Below, piece by piece: positions 27,447 to 35,681 of a stretch of 39,661 nucleotides of DNA; positions within the stretch are counted from its first letter, which is position 1, and every line of letters begins with the position of its first letter. Source of the DNA: a virus; the IMG/VR virus record IMGVR_UViG_3300018875_000038, positions 1 through 39,661 of that record. The stretch is one strand, 5' to 3'. A program made the translations under genes and the position numbers. The notes below the pieces were generated by a model. That model did not search any database, was not told the origin of the DNA, and was given only the letters and a program-made list of their open reading frames with translations.

Positions 27447-29252
27447 ATGGCGATTCCGGTCAATTTTCAGCGGTTCCAGTCGCAAAACGAGGGGCCGCCG
27501 GTCATCAACACCCACGCGATGCTCAGCAGCATCGGTGACCCGCTCCTGAAAGCCCAAGAGAATGCTCGCAAGCAGGCCAAGGAAAACGAGCAGCGCGCAG
27601 CGCTCAGCGAGGCCGCTCAGGAGCTCGAGAGCGGGACGTACGACCACAACAAGCTGGCAGCGAAGCTGCTGAAACTTGGGCAGGTCGATGCTGCGAGCGC
27701 GATCCTCAAGCGGGGCGAAGAAAAAGCGCTACGCCTGCAACAAGCGGCGGCCGGAGAAGAGTTCTCCAATGCCCTGAGTTCAATGTTTGGCGGGGGCGGC
27801 ACATCGACCGCGCCTCAAACGCCTCGCGCGAACATCTCGGGCGCCGTGCATCATGCCGAGACCGAAGAGGATGTGCAGCGCCTGGAGCGCGCCACCGGCA
27901 TGAACGTTGGCCCGGACCTGGATAAGATCGTCCGCACGGTCTACGGCGAAGCCGGGGGAGAGGGCGCGGTCGGGCAACAGGCCGTGGCCGGCGTGATCAT
28001 GAACCGGGCCAAGCAGTCCGGCATGACGCCCACGGATGTCGTATTGGCGAAAAGCCAGTTTGAGCCCTGGTGGGATGCGGAAGCTCGGGCGCGCATGGAG
28101 CGCCTTGACCCGAACTCGCCCGAGTATCAGCGCATCAAGGCTGCTATCGAGCCGGTCATCACCGGGCAGGCCCCCGATCCAACCGGCGGCGCAGATCACT
28201 TCTACGCACCGGAAACGCAGGCTGCGCTGGGACGCAAAGCGCCGTCCTGGGATGATGGTACAGGCCGAGACATCGGCAATCACCGCTTCTTCAAGCGGGG
28301 CTACAACCCGAGCGGCCCCGTGCAGGTCGCGGACATCCCCGCTGCAGGTGCACAGCCAACCCAATTCCAGATCCCCGGCGCTCCGACCGCGCAGGCTCCG
28401 TCCGGGACAGCGACCGATGCAGCTGCGCTCGGACTGCCCCAACAGCTTTCACGGCGCATTCCCTTGCTGATGCGCGCCGCGTCGAACCCGAACCTGCCAG
28501 AAGGTCAGCGTCAGCTCGCGAATACCCTGCTCAAGGAAGCGCTCGACGAAAGCAGGCTGACCAACGATCAGAAGGAATATTTGATGGCCCGCACCCAGGG
28601 CTATCAAGGCACTCTCTTGGATTACCTACGCGATCTCAGGAAGGCCGGCGCGCAGAACATCAACGTCGGCGGCGGATCTGATAAGCAGATCTTCGACACG
28701 ATGGAAAAAAGCGCCGAAGCGGCTCGCGCAGCTGCAACCGGCTTTCAGGCGATCCAACAGGCTCGCCAAGCAGTTGAAGCCGGCGGCATTTTCGGGGCTG
28801 GCGCTGATCAGCGGCTTGCCCTTCAGAAGCTCGGGGTATCTCTCGGGCTGGCGGACCCTGAAAGGATCGTCAACACAGAAACTTTCCGTGCGGCCATCGC
28901 TCCGCAGGTTGCCGCCATGCTCAAGGCGACGGTGGGGAATATCCAGGTCTCGAATGCTGACCGCGAGTTTGCCGAGAAGGCGGCGGGCGGGGCGATTACG
29001 CTTGATGAGAAATCCATCAAGCGGCTGCTCGATGTAATGGAGCGGGGCAACCGCGCTGTGCTCGAGCAGCATCAGAAGCGGCTTGAAGCCGTGTACCCGG
29101 ACGGAGGTAATTTCGTCCGTGAACGGGCGCTGTTCGGTGTTCAGGCGCCGTCTGGAGCGCCGGTACGGGTCACGACACCTGACGAGGCCCGCCAGTTGCC
29201 CAAGGGCACGCGCATCATCCTGCCGGACGGCTCGGAGGGAGTTGTACCATGA
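27447..29252 (+). CDS. Ejection protein with SleB-type cell-wall hydrolase domain
   Basis: 601 residues. Residues about 160-285 are a SleB/hydrolase_2 domain: KIVRTVYGEAGGEGAVGQQA, then VAGVIMNRAKQSG, SQFEPWWD, GADHFYAPE and GRDIGNHRFFKRG. The catalytic Glu is in VYGEAGGE (near 168). Flanks are helical and look like ejection-protein sequence. It should cut peptidoglycan as the ejection apparatus crosses the wall. Starts 3 bp after the gp7-like gene. ATGA overlap with the next gene. Confidence 0.8.
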   Translation: MAIPVNFQRFQSQNEGPPVINTHAMLSSIGDPLLKAQENARKQAKENEQRAALSEAAQELESGTYDHNKLAAKLLKLGQVDAASAILKRGEEKALRLQQAAAGEEFSNALSSMFGGGGTSTAPQTPRANISGAVHHAETEEDVQRLERATGMNVGPDLDKIVRTVYGEAGGEGAVGQQAVAGVIMNRAKQSGMTPTDVVLAKSQFEPWWDAEARARMERLDPNSPEYQRIKAAIEPVITGQAPDPTGGADHFYAPETQAALGRKAPSWDDGTGRDIGNHRFFKRGYNPSGPVQVADIPAAGAQPTQFQIPGAPTAQAPSGTATDAAALGLPQQLSRRIPLLMRAASNPNLPEGQRQLANTLLKEALDESRLTNDQKEYLMARTQGYQGTLLDYLRDLRKAGAQNINVGGGSDKQIFDTMEKSAEAARAAATGFQAIQQARQAVEAGGIFGAGADQRLALQKLGVSLGLADPERIVNTETFRAAIAPQVAAMLKATVGNIQVSNADREFAEKAAGGAITLDEKSIKRLLDVMERGNRAVLEQHQKRLEAVYPDGGNFVRERALFGVQAPSGAPVRVTTPDEARQLPKGTRIILPDGSEGVVP

Positions 29253-31006
29253 GCGATCCCTGGGCAGAATTCCGGGTGAAGCCCTCCGCGCCAGCGGGAG
29301 GCGATCCCTGGGCGGAATTCCGCGTCAAACCGGTTGATCAAGCACCGCTCCCAGAGCAGGCGCCATCCCCGGCATCAGCGATGCCGAAGGTAGGCGAAAC
29401 CTGGAAAGACCCCGAGACCGGAGAGACGAGACTGATCGTCGAACCGTCCATCAGCCGGAAACCCGGTGAATGGACGCTTGCCGATGTCGAAAGCCGCATG
29501 GCCACTCTCGCCAAGGGCAGCCCGCAATTGCCGGAGGTCGGCAACCTGGGACCAACAACGGTTGAGCCGTCCGACCCTGCTGCCTTGGCAGAGGCCGCCA
29601 GAAACGATGAGTTCACGCAGCGTGTGCTGGCGGAAAATCCCTCTCCTCTGACAATACAGGTCGTAGGCAGACAACGCGCGTCTGATCGATCGGCGTTAGA
29701 GACGGGAGCATGGGAGGCGGCGAATACATTTGCTGTCGGCCTGCCGCGCCTAGCCAAGGCAGCAATGAGTTCAACGCCGCTGGATGCAGAGCATGAAATC
29801 GAAAAGGCGGCTGATGCCGCTGCGCGCGTCGAGCATCCCAGGGCTGCTCAAGCGGGCCAAATGGTCGGGATTGCGGGGCAGGCGCTGGCGACGCCAGCCG
29901 CGGCTGTGGCGACGCCGCTGCGGGCTGCGGTAACGGGCGGGGCTCTGTCCGGCATTCAGACAGCGGCAGACACGCGAGGCGATATCGCGGAAACCGTGAA
30001 GAGCGCCGCAACCGGGGCGGCACTCGGAGCCGGGGCTGCCAAGATCGCCGGAGCCCCGCAGACGACATCGCGCCAGTTCATTGCGGAGAACGCGCCAACA
30101 GCTGAGGCATTGAAGCAATTTGCCCGCGAGAGCTACGAGGCGGCGCGGGCAAGCGGGGTCCGCTATGCGCCGGAAGCCATAGCCAACACCTTGAGAAACA
30201 CTGCGCAAACGTTGTGGACGGAGGGGTTCAGGCCCATTAATCAGCCCAAGAGTTTTGCGCTCCTGAAGGAAATCTCGAAGCTCAAGGATGGCGGCGACGT
30301 TGCCGATCTCGAAAGCCTCCGCAAGGCTGCGCAGCGCATTGCTGCGGATCATACCGAGAGCGCGTCGGCCGGCATCATTCGGCGCGCGATCGATGACCTG
30401 ATGGACAATACCACGCCGTCCGATGTCCTGGCCGGAGACCCACAGGCTGCGGCAGCCGCAATCAAGGATGCTCGTGGAAATTACGGCGCCGCGAAGCGCA
30501 GCGAAATGCTGTCCGAGGCAATGGAGAATGCGCGGCTCGATGCTCAAAAGACCGGTGGCAGTCTTGAAGGCACCCTTCGAAATCAGTTCCGGAGCCTTCT
30601 CAGAAACAAGGAGGCTATGCGTGGATTTTCCGATCAGGAAAAGGCCGCAATCAGGGCTGTCGTCCGTGGTGGACCGGTGCAAAACGTCGCTCGCATCCTC
30701 GGCAAGATGTCGCCTCAGAACCCCGTGGCGGCGTCGTTGCTAACAGCGCTCGGGTACAATGTTGTCGGTGCATCCATTGTGGCGCTCCCGGTCGCCGCCG
30801 CTGCCGCGAGGCGATACACGGAACGGACAGCAGAGCGGAAGGCGAGTTTTGCAGAAGCCCTAACTAGGGCGCGTGCACCGGCTTATTCTGCTCAAGTTGA
30901 CGCTCTGCTCGCAAACGCTCAGCGGCAGCAACTCCCTCCGCAAGGGCTCGTTCTCGCGCAGCGTCTGATGGACCTAGCCACCCGGCAGCCCGAGCGAACA
31001 AGATAA
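29249..31006 (+). CDS. Large ejection protein
   Basis: 585 residues. The N-terminus repeats DPWAEFRVKP at 3-12 and 19-28, a motif common at the start of phage internal proteins. Then a flexible Pro-rich part, Ala/Gly-rich helices (ATPAAAVATPLRAAVTGGAL; KSAATGAALGAGAAKIAGAP), a helical middle and a hydrophobic segment (ALGYNVVGASIVALPVAAAA) that may enter the host membrane. This composition fits the third, membrane-spanning ejection protein (gp16/gp20 class). Last gene of the head/ejection block. A minus-strand gene overlaps its 3' end. Confidence 0.7.
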   Translation: MSDPWAEFRVKPSAPAGGDPWAEFRVKPVDQAPLPEQAPSPASAMPKVGETWKDPETGETRLIVEPSISRKPGEWTLADVESRMATLAKGSPQLPEVGNLGPTTVEPSDPAALAEAARNDEFTQRVLAENPSPLTIQVVGRQRASDRSALETGAWEAANTFAVGLPRLAKAAMSSTPLDAEHEIEKAADAAARVEHPRAAQAGQMVGIAGQALATPAAAVATPLRAAVTGGALSGIQTAADTRGDIAETVKSAATGAALGAGAAKIAGAPQTTSRQFIAENAPTAEALKQFARESYEAARASGVRYAPEAIANTLRNTAQTLWTEGFRPINQPKSFALLKEISKLKDGGDVADLESLRKAAQRIAADHTESASAGIIRRAIDDLMDNTTPSDVLAGDPQAAAAAIKDARGNYGAAKRSEMLSEAMENARLDAQKTGGSLEGTLRNQFRSLLRNKEAMRGFSDQEKAAIRAVVRGGPVQNVARILGKMSPQNPVAASLLTALGYNVVGASIVALPVAAAAARRYTERTAERKASFAEALTRARAPAYSAQVDALLANAQRQQLPPQGLVLAQRLMDLATRQPERTR

Positions 31007-31058
31007 GGCCGGCAGCGGCGAGGATCATCAGCAGACGTTGTAGTTTTTGATCGGACAT
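30864..31058 (-). CDS. Small membrane protein antisense to ejection gene end
   Basis: 64 residues: MSDQKLQRLLMILAAAGLIL then FARAAGWLGPSDAARERALA, with one transmembrane helix and a charged cytoplasmic or periplasmic helix. GAGGCGGCGG precedes the ATG. It overlaps the last 143 bp of the rightward ejection gene on the opposite strand. Shape resembles an i-spanin or small holin, but it is far from the lysis genes and in opposite orientation. It may form a pair with the frame at 31126-31242. Confidence 0.45.
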   Translation of the reverse strand: MSDQKLQRLLMILAAAGLILFARAAGWLGPSDAARERALAEGVAAAERLRAERQLEQNKPVHAP

Positions 31059-31125
31059 CCGCCGCCTCTAACCGCCCCACGCGGCATGTAGAAGATGATA
31101 GGAGCGGGATGGGGACGCAAGGGCG

Positions 31126-31242
31126 TCAGTGCTTTGCACGTCTTGGATCGAGCAAAGCACAAATGATTGCAAGGGCGCTCGTCCAGAGCAAAGCCCCTGC
31201 CAGCACATCAGTGAAAGCGCCAAACTGATCAAGGAAGTCCAT
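31126..31242 (-). CDS. Tiny membrane protein candidate (38 aa)
   Basis: 38 residues: MDFLDQFGAFTDVLAGALLW then TSALAIICALLDPRRAKH. A hydrophobic helix (about 11-30) ends with a positive tail, a typical small single-pass membrane protein. No clear ribosome site. It is in the otherwise empty 31007-31353 gap and directly upstream of the 64-aa antisense gene. Could be chance; the helix and end charges make it more likely than random. Confidence 0.4.
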   Translation of the reverse strand: MDFLDQFGAFTDVLAGALLWTSALAIICALLDPRRAKH

Positions 31243-31313
31243 CGGCGGATACGGATTTAGGAAAATCCGCCGTTTATCGCGCAACCAGCGCGTGCACGCA
31301 AATGCTTAAGCTT

Positions 31314-31338
31314 AAGGCTCGCTTCGGCGGGCCTTTTT
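31314..31338 (+). terminator. Intrinsic terminator before tail fibre gene, UUCG loop
   Basis: AAGGCTCGC and GCGGGCCTT flank a TTCG loop (31316-31322 with 31327-31333, one G-T pair), followed by TTTTT. It ends 15 bp before the tail fibre ATG, whose ribosome site is GGAGAAGG. It would stop transcription coming out of the ejection genes. Confidence 0.78.
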
Positions 31339-31353
31339 CATTGGAGAAGGTGA

Positions 31354-32619
31354 ATGCCCGCCGTCCTCTGCCCTTTGTCCCTGCAAACCATTTTCGACAA
31401 TGGCCGTCCGCTCGTGGGTGCCAAAGTGCTCGTCTACCAAGCCGGAACGACGACACCGAAAACGGTTTACGTCGATAGCAACCTCCAGGCCGCCCATCCT
31501 CGCCCGATCCTTACGAATGCGCAGGGCCGGATTCCGCCCATTTATGTCGGGCCGGGAAACTATCGCGTCCGTGTCCTGACACCTGGAGATGTGGCGATCG
31601 AAGACGTAGACGGCCTTATCGGGGCTGTCGAGAACGAGGAAGGCGGGGAGACCTACCCGCTCACCGATCCTAACGCGGTCTTGAAGACAGGTGACGTGAT
31701 CTGGTCGTTTGGGACCGGAACGCGCGCTGGCTTCGCCCGGCTGAATGGTGGGACCATCGGTTCCGCTGCATCCGGTGCGACAGAGGTCGCCGTTGGCGTC
31801 GCATCGAATCAGACGCAGCCGCAGGGATCGGCTTACGCGCTCTTCGTGAAACTTTGGAGCGAAGCCCCGAGCCTGCCAGTGTACTCGGGCGGGGTCCAAG
31901 TGGCTCGCGGTGCTACGGCCAACTCCGATTGGGACCAGAACCGCCAGCTCGCGATGCCGGATGCTCGGGGGCGCGCGCTCTTTGGCCTCGACGACATGGG
32001 GCGCAGCCCGGCGAACGTGATCCAAATTGCGACCACGATCACGACCACAAATGGTTCCGCATCCGCCATCGTCTCTTCGGCGGCGGGGTTGGTCGTTGGA
32101 ATGTCGGTGGCTGCAACCGGCATTCCGGCCGGCACCATAGTCAACGCAATCTCGGGAACGACGCTCACGCTCTCGGCTGCCGCGACCGCGACCGGTTCGG
32201 GTGTCGCTGCGCGGTTCTCACTCTTCCCGGATGCTCATCGGCTCGGTGCTGTGGCGGGACGGGCCGCCGAAACGCTGACCAATGCACAACTGCCGGACCA
32301 TACGCACACCGCCACAACATCATCGGCAGGCGCTCACTCCCATAGTGGGAGTGGTTCGACCAACGTCGCTGGTGGGCACACGCATTCAGTCCAGGGGGCG
32401 GCGAATACCTCCCAATCCGGCACTGCCGGTGTGGCTATCGCGCAGGCGTCCACCCAAGGGACAAGCTACGCCGGCGACCATCAGCACTCGGTTTCAATCA
32501 CAACCGACACGCAAGGCGCGCATACGCATACCGTAACCGTCAATAGCTTTGGCGGCGGTGGCCAAGCACACAACAACCTGCCGCCTGCCATGCTCGGCAC
32601 CTGGTACATGAAGCTCTGA
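31354..32619 (+). CDS. Tail fibre with His-rich receptor-binding end
   Basis: 421 residues. N-terminal adapter-like domain: LQTIFDNGRPLVGAKVLVYQ, AGTTTPKTVYVDSNLQAAHP, GNYRVRVLTPGDV. A middle part with GRALFGLDDMGRSPANVIQ precedes a Thr/Ala-rich shaft. The C-terminal third has repeated H-x-H motifs (PDHTHTAT, GAHSHSGSG, GGHTHSV, GDHQHSVS, GAHTHTV), like T4 gp12 short tail fibre tips where such pairs bind metal ions. It ends NNLPPAMLGTWYMKL, also typical of such tips. It likely contacts the host surface. Confidence 0.82.
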   Translation: MPAVLCPLSLQTIFDNGRPLVGAKVLVYQAGTTTPKTVYVDSNLQAAHPRPILTNAQGRIPPIYVGPGNYRVRVLTPGDVAIEDVDGLIGAVENEEGGETYPLTDPNAVLKTGDVIWSFGTGTRAGFARLNGGTIGSAASGATEVAVGVASNQTQPQGSAYALFVKLWSEAPSLPVYSGGVQVARGATANSDWDQNRQLAMPDARGRALFGLDDMGRSPANVIQIATTITTTNGSASAIVSSAAGLVVGMSVAATGIPAGTIVNAISGTTLTLSAAATATGSGVAARFSLFPDAHRLGAVAGRAAETLTNAQLPDHTHTATTSSAGAHSHSGSGSTNVAGGHTHSVQGAANTSQSGTAGVAIAQASTQGTSYAGDHQHSVSITTDTQGAHTHTVTVNSFGGGGQAHNNLPPAMLGTWYMKL

Positions 32620-32628
32620 GGTTAAGCG

Positions 32629-32970
32629 ATGCTGGCGCATGTACGCTTTCAGCCCATCACCAACCGCGAAACCTGGCTCGATCGCGTTGAGATCCGGGAC
32701 GAGTCCGGAGCCGTGATCGACCTGTCGGATGCGGACGCTCGGCTCGAGGTTCGCGCGCAGCCAGATGGTGGAACGGCGCTGTCCGCGCGCTCCGGGGACG
32801 GCACGCTGAGCACGTCCGCGTCGGGGCTGATCGAGTGGCAGTTCTCCGAGACGAAAACCCGCAATCTTGCACCTGGGCTCTATAGCGTCGGGCTCGTTTA
32901 CACGCTGAATGGGATCACGACGCAGGTGCTTGTGGGTGAAATCGAGATCGTTGACGGGGTGCTGTCATGA
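32629..32970 (+). CDS. Tail-associated small beta protein
   Basis: 113 residues, almost all beta strand: RFQPITNRETWLDRVEIRDE, SGAVIDLSDADARLEVRAQP, LYSVGLVYTLNGITTQVLVG. Resembles the small immunoglobulin-like or BppU-like proteins found between tail fibre genes. ATGA overlap with the next fibre gene. Probably joins fibres to the tail; not shown. Confidence 0.6.
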   Translation: MLAHVRFQPITNRETWLDRVEIRDESGAVIDLSDADARLEVRAQPDGGTALSARSGDGTLSTSASGLIEWQFSETKTRNLAPGLYSVGLVYTLNGITTQVLVGEIEIVDGVLS

Positions 32971-34457
32971 CGGTGCAGGTCAGGCTTGTTCCGCGCTCGC
33001 ATGTGCACGTCCGTCAGATGGGTGCCGGCCCGGCCGGGCAAGACGGCTGGACGCCCGTCTTTGCCTCGGCGGTCGACGGTGACCGGCGCGTACTACAGGT
33101 GATCGACTGGGTTGGGGGCGAGGGACAGAAACCCGTTGCCGGTCAGTACGTCGGCGCTACAGGGCTGGTTGAGGCGATTGGCTCTGCCGTCGATGTGCGA
33201 GGCCCAAAGGGCGCGGCCGGTTGGGCTCCGGTTTTCGCCGTCGCCAGCGATGGGCTCCGTCGCGTTCTGCAACTCGTGGATTGGGCCGGGGGCGAGGGCA
33301 CTAAGCCCGCCATTTCAGGAGCGGACGGCGCCACGCTCTATCTCGGCACATCCGGGTTCGTCATCGACATCACGCAAGCGGTCGATATACGCGGGTCGCA
33401 AGGTATTCAGGGCGAAAAGGGCTGGGCCCCTGTCCTCTCTGTTCAGGCAGATGGGGAGCGGCGTGTACACCGCGTCGAAGACTGGGCCGGCGGGCAAGGG
33501 GGCAAGCCAGCTACGGGGCAATACATCGGAGCGTCCGGCCTTGTCGCGACAGCGGACGAAGCAGTCGACATCCGCGGCCAGACCGGCTCCCCGACGACAA
33601 ACGACAGTATCACGAATGCCCACCTTGCCGATGTGCCGCAGCAGACGCTCAAGGGGCGCGTGAGTGCGGGGAATGGCGACCCGCAGGATCTAACGGCCGA
33701 TCAGGTCCGATCCATGCTCGGAAACATGGCGCATGGCCAGTGTCGGTTTGAGTATGTCAGTGGCACGACCTGCCGTCTGCGAACGCATAACGGCAATAAG
33801 CTGATCATCAACGGTGCCCAGCGGGAAATCCCGAGCGCAGGCGTTGATTTGTCAAATACGGGACTAGCCGCGAGCACCGTGTACTACGTGTACGCATACT
33901 GGACCGGCACGGCTATTGCACTCGAAGCATCGATTACCGGGCACGTAACCGATCCCCCCACCGGGGTCGAAATCAAAGCAGGTGACGCCACGCGCACGTT
34001 GGTCGGCATGCTCCGGCCCAACACCGCAGGACTGTTCGCGAACACTCTAGCCTATCGCGCGGTGCGGTCCTGGTTCAACGAGCCGGGCATTGTCGGGCAC
34101 CGAGCGGCATCGTCAGCTGGAAGCACATCCTCAACCACAAACGTCGAGGTGGCCAGTGACGTTCGCCTGGAATGCCTGCTGTGGCTTCAGGAGCAGATCA
34201 CAATCACAGGAATGATCGGGGGGAGCACGGCAAGTGCCGCCGTAGCCTATGCCAACATTGGTTTGTCGGGCTTGGCCGCCGTAAGTGGTGCTTACTCGTA
34301 TGCATCGACCGGGAATGGGGTGGTGAATCTTACGCCAATGGCGAGTTACGTCAGCACGTCAGAGGGTTTCTATGATTTCCGTCTTCTCATCCAGGTGAGC
34401 GCCTCGACCTTCTCGTTTGGCTATCGACAGCAGCAATACATCACCATGAGGAGCTGA
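32967..34457 (+). CDS. Tail fibre with threefold 60-residue repeat
   Basis: 496 residues. Three copies of a repeat of about 60 residues, each starting G-W-[TA]-PV[FL] with 'DG-x-R-R-V' and 'DW-[VA]-GG-[EQ]-G-x-KP' and ending in 'AVD-[IV]-RG' plus a collagen-like GxxG stretch (near residues 27-85, 86-150, 150-205). A C-terminal beta-rich region (about 290-496) would be the receptor-binding part. Repeat arrays separated by short collagen-like linkers are typical of fibre shafts. Probably a second receptor-binding protein. Confidence 0.78.
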   Translation: MTVQVRLVPRSHVHVRQMGAGPAGQDGWTPVFASAVDGDRRVLQVIDWVGGEGQKPVAGQYVGATGLVEAIGSAVDVRGPKGAAGWAPVFAVASDGLRRVLQLVDWAGGEGTKPAISGADGATLYLGTSGFVIDITQAVDIRGSQGIQGEKGWAPVLSVQADGERRVHRVEDWAGGQGGKPATGQYIGASGLVATADEAVDIRGQTGSPTTNDSITNAHLADVPQQTLKGRVSAGNGDPQDLTADQVRSMLGNMAHGQCRFEYVSGTTCRLRTHNGNKLIINGAQREIPSAGVDLSNTGLAASTVYYVYAYWTGTAIALEASITGHVTDPPTGVEIKAGDATRTLVGMLRPNTAGLFANTLAYRAVRSWFNEPGIVGHRAASSAGSTSSTTNVEVASDVRLECLLWLQEQITITGMIGGSTASAAVAYANIGLSGLAAVSGAYSYASTGNGVVNLTPMASYVSTSEGFYDFRLLIQVSASTFSFGYRQQQYITMRS

Positions 34458-34459
34458 CC

Positions 34460-34831
34460 ATGCTCGGACCGTCTTTTGCGGACGATTTGGCTGGTGCGGG
34501 CTTATCCGGACTGCCCATCGTATGGTTCGAGGACGGATCGATTACCGGCCGCGAGAACCTGACGCCAGAGCAGAACGCCGCTCTTGATGCAGTGATCGCC
34601 GCGCACGACCCAGCCCAAATGCCACGCCGAAAGGTCGCGAAGTCCGTCGTGCAACAGCGTCTGATTGACCGAGGGAAGATCGGCGCGGCTCTTCAAGGCT
34701 TGCAGGCGGATCCGGCGAAGTTCGCACGGTGGTTCGCCCCGGATCATCCAGAGGTTTACGCGGACGACCCGGAAGCCATCGCATTCGTCCAGGCGCTTGG
34801 CGAAGATCCGGGTGTGATCCTAGCCCCTTAG
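34460..34831 (+). CDS. Hypothetical protein after tail fibre
   Basis: 123 residues. An N-terminal segment (GLPIVWFEDGSITGRENLTP) leads into LTPEQNAALDAVIAAHDPA, then a basic helix (RKVAKSVVQQRLIDRGKIGA) and an acidic end. Position directly after the fibre gene, 2 bp apart, suggests a tail fibre assembly or chaperone role. No family confirmed. Confidence 0.6.
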   Translation: MLGPSFADDLAGAGLSGLPIVWFEDGSITGRENLTPEQNAALDAVIAAHDPAQMPRRKVAKSVVQQRLIDRGKIGAALQGLQADPAKFARWFAPDHPEVYADDPEAIAFVQALGEDPGVILAP

Positions 34832-34855
34832 TTGTTCTCCCAACACAACATCCGC

Positions 34856-34877
34856 GCCGCCTCCGGGCGGCTTTTTT
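34856..34877 (+). terminator. Intrinsic terminator before lysis genes
   Basis: GCCGCC-TCCG-GGCGGC followed by TTTTTT. It ends 12 bp before the endolysin ATG and separates the tail fibre block from the lysis block. Confidence 0.82.
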
Positions 34878-34889
34878 ATTGGAGCTATT

Positions 34890-35657
34890 ATGGCAGCCGA
34901 GAACTTCGAGCGTGCTCTTCAAGAGGTGTTTGGTCACGAGGGCGGGTACAGCGCTGATCTGCGTGACCCTGGCAACTGGACCGGCGGCAAGCGCGGGGTG
35001 GGGCAGCTCAAGGGCACCAAGTACGGCATCAGTGCCGCGGCGTTCCCGCACCTCGACATACGAAATTTGACCCTGAAGCAGGCCGGTCTGATCTACCGTG
35101 AGCGGTATTGGAAAGCCGTTGGGGGAGATGCCTTAGAGGGCGGCGTTGATTTGGCCGTGTTCGACGCCGCCGTGAACTCGGGCGTGTCGCGGGCGCGCAA
35201 GTGGTACGCCTCGGCACGGCTGCAATCCCCGACTGAGACGGTGAAGCGCTTCTGCGATGTGCGCCGGTCATTTCTCCGCGGCCTGTCCACGTTCAAGGTC
35301 TACGGCAAGGGCTGGCTTCGCCGTGTCGCGCGGATCGAGGCAACCGGTGTGCGCTGGGCGCTGGAATTTGCCGGACTGCCGTCGCGTGCCGTGAAAGCGC
35401 GCCTTGAGCTCCATGCAAAGGAGGCCGCAACGAACTCTGCGGCTGCTCGCAGCCAGGCCAAGGGTGCAGCCGCCGGGACTGTTGCGACCGATGCCGCCAT
35501 CACGGCCACCGATACGGGTCTACACGGTTCGACGCTGGCCCTCGCCATCATCGCCATCCTGATCGTCGGCGGCCTCTGTGCCGCCGTCCTCATCCACCGT
35601 TCCCGCGCCAAGCGGGAGGCTGCCAAGGCCTACGCAGAACAGGCCGCAATCATCTGA
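34890..35657 (+). CDS. GH108 endolysin with C-terminal membrane segment
   Basis: 255 residues. N-terminal glycoside hydrolase family 108 domain: FGHEGGYSADLRDPGNWTGG (catalytic Glu17), VGQLKGTKYGISAAAFPHLD, LTLKQAGLIYRERYWKAVGG. A PG_binding_3-like part follows (AVFDAAVNSGVSRARKWYAS; FLRGLSTFKVYGKGWLRRVA). Unusual: residues 214-235 (STLALAIIAILIVGGLCAAV...) form a transmembrane helix, followed by a basic tail. It should cut the glycan backbone while tethered to the inner membrane, or depend on the holin for release of the folded domain. Only a weak Shine-Dalgarno is visible. Confidence 0.85.
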   Translation: MAAENFERALQEVFGHEGGYSADLRDPGNWTGGKRGVGQLKGTKYGISAAAFPHLDIRNLTLKQAGLIYRERYWKAVGGDALEGGVDLAVFDAAVNSGVSRARKWYASARLQSPTETVKRFCDVRRSFLRGLSTFKVYGKGWLRRVARIEATGVRWALEFAGLPSRAVKARLELHAKEAATNSAAARSQAKGAAAGTVATDAAITATDTGLHGSTLALAIIAILIVGGLCAAVLIHRSRAKREAAKAYAEQAAII

Positions 35658-35681
35658 CACCTGAGCCCGTGGGGGACCATC

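Noticed and set aside
29771-30682. Minus-strand frame of 303 codons over the large ejection protein
   Set aside because: Antisense composition (Arg, Ser, Leu), no ribosome site, opposite to a gene with clear ejection-protein features.
31312-32025. Minus-strand frame of 237 codons over the tail fibre start
   Set aside because: Antisense to a recognised fibre N-terminal domain, and it would run through the terminator.
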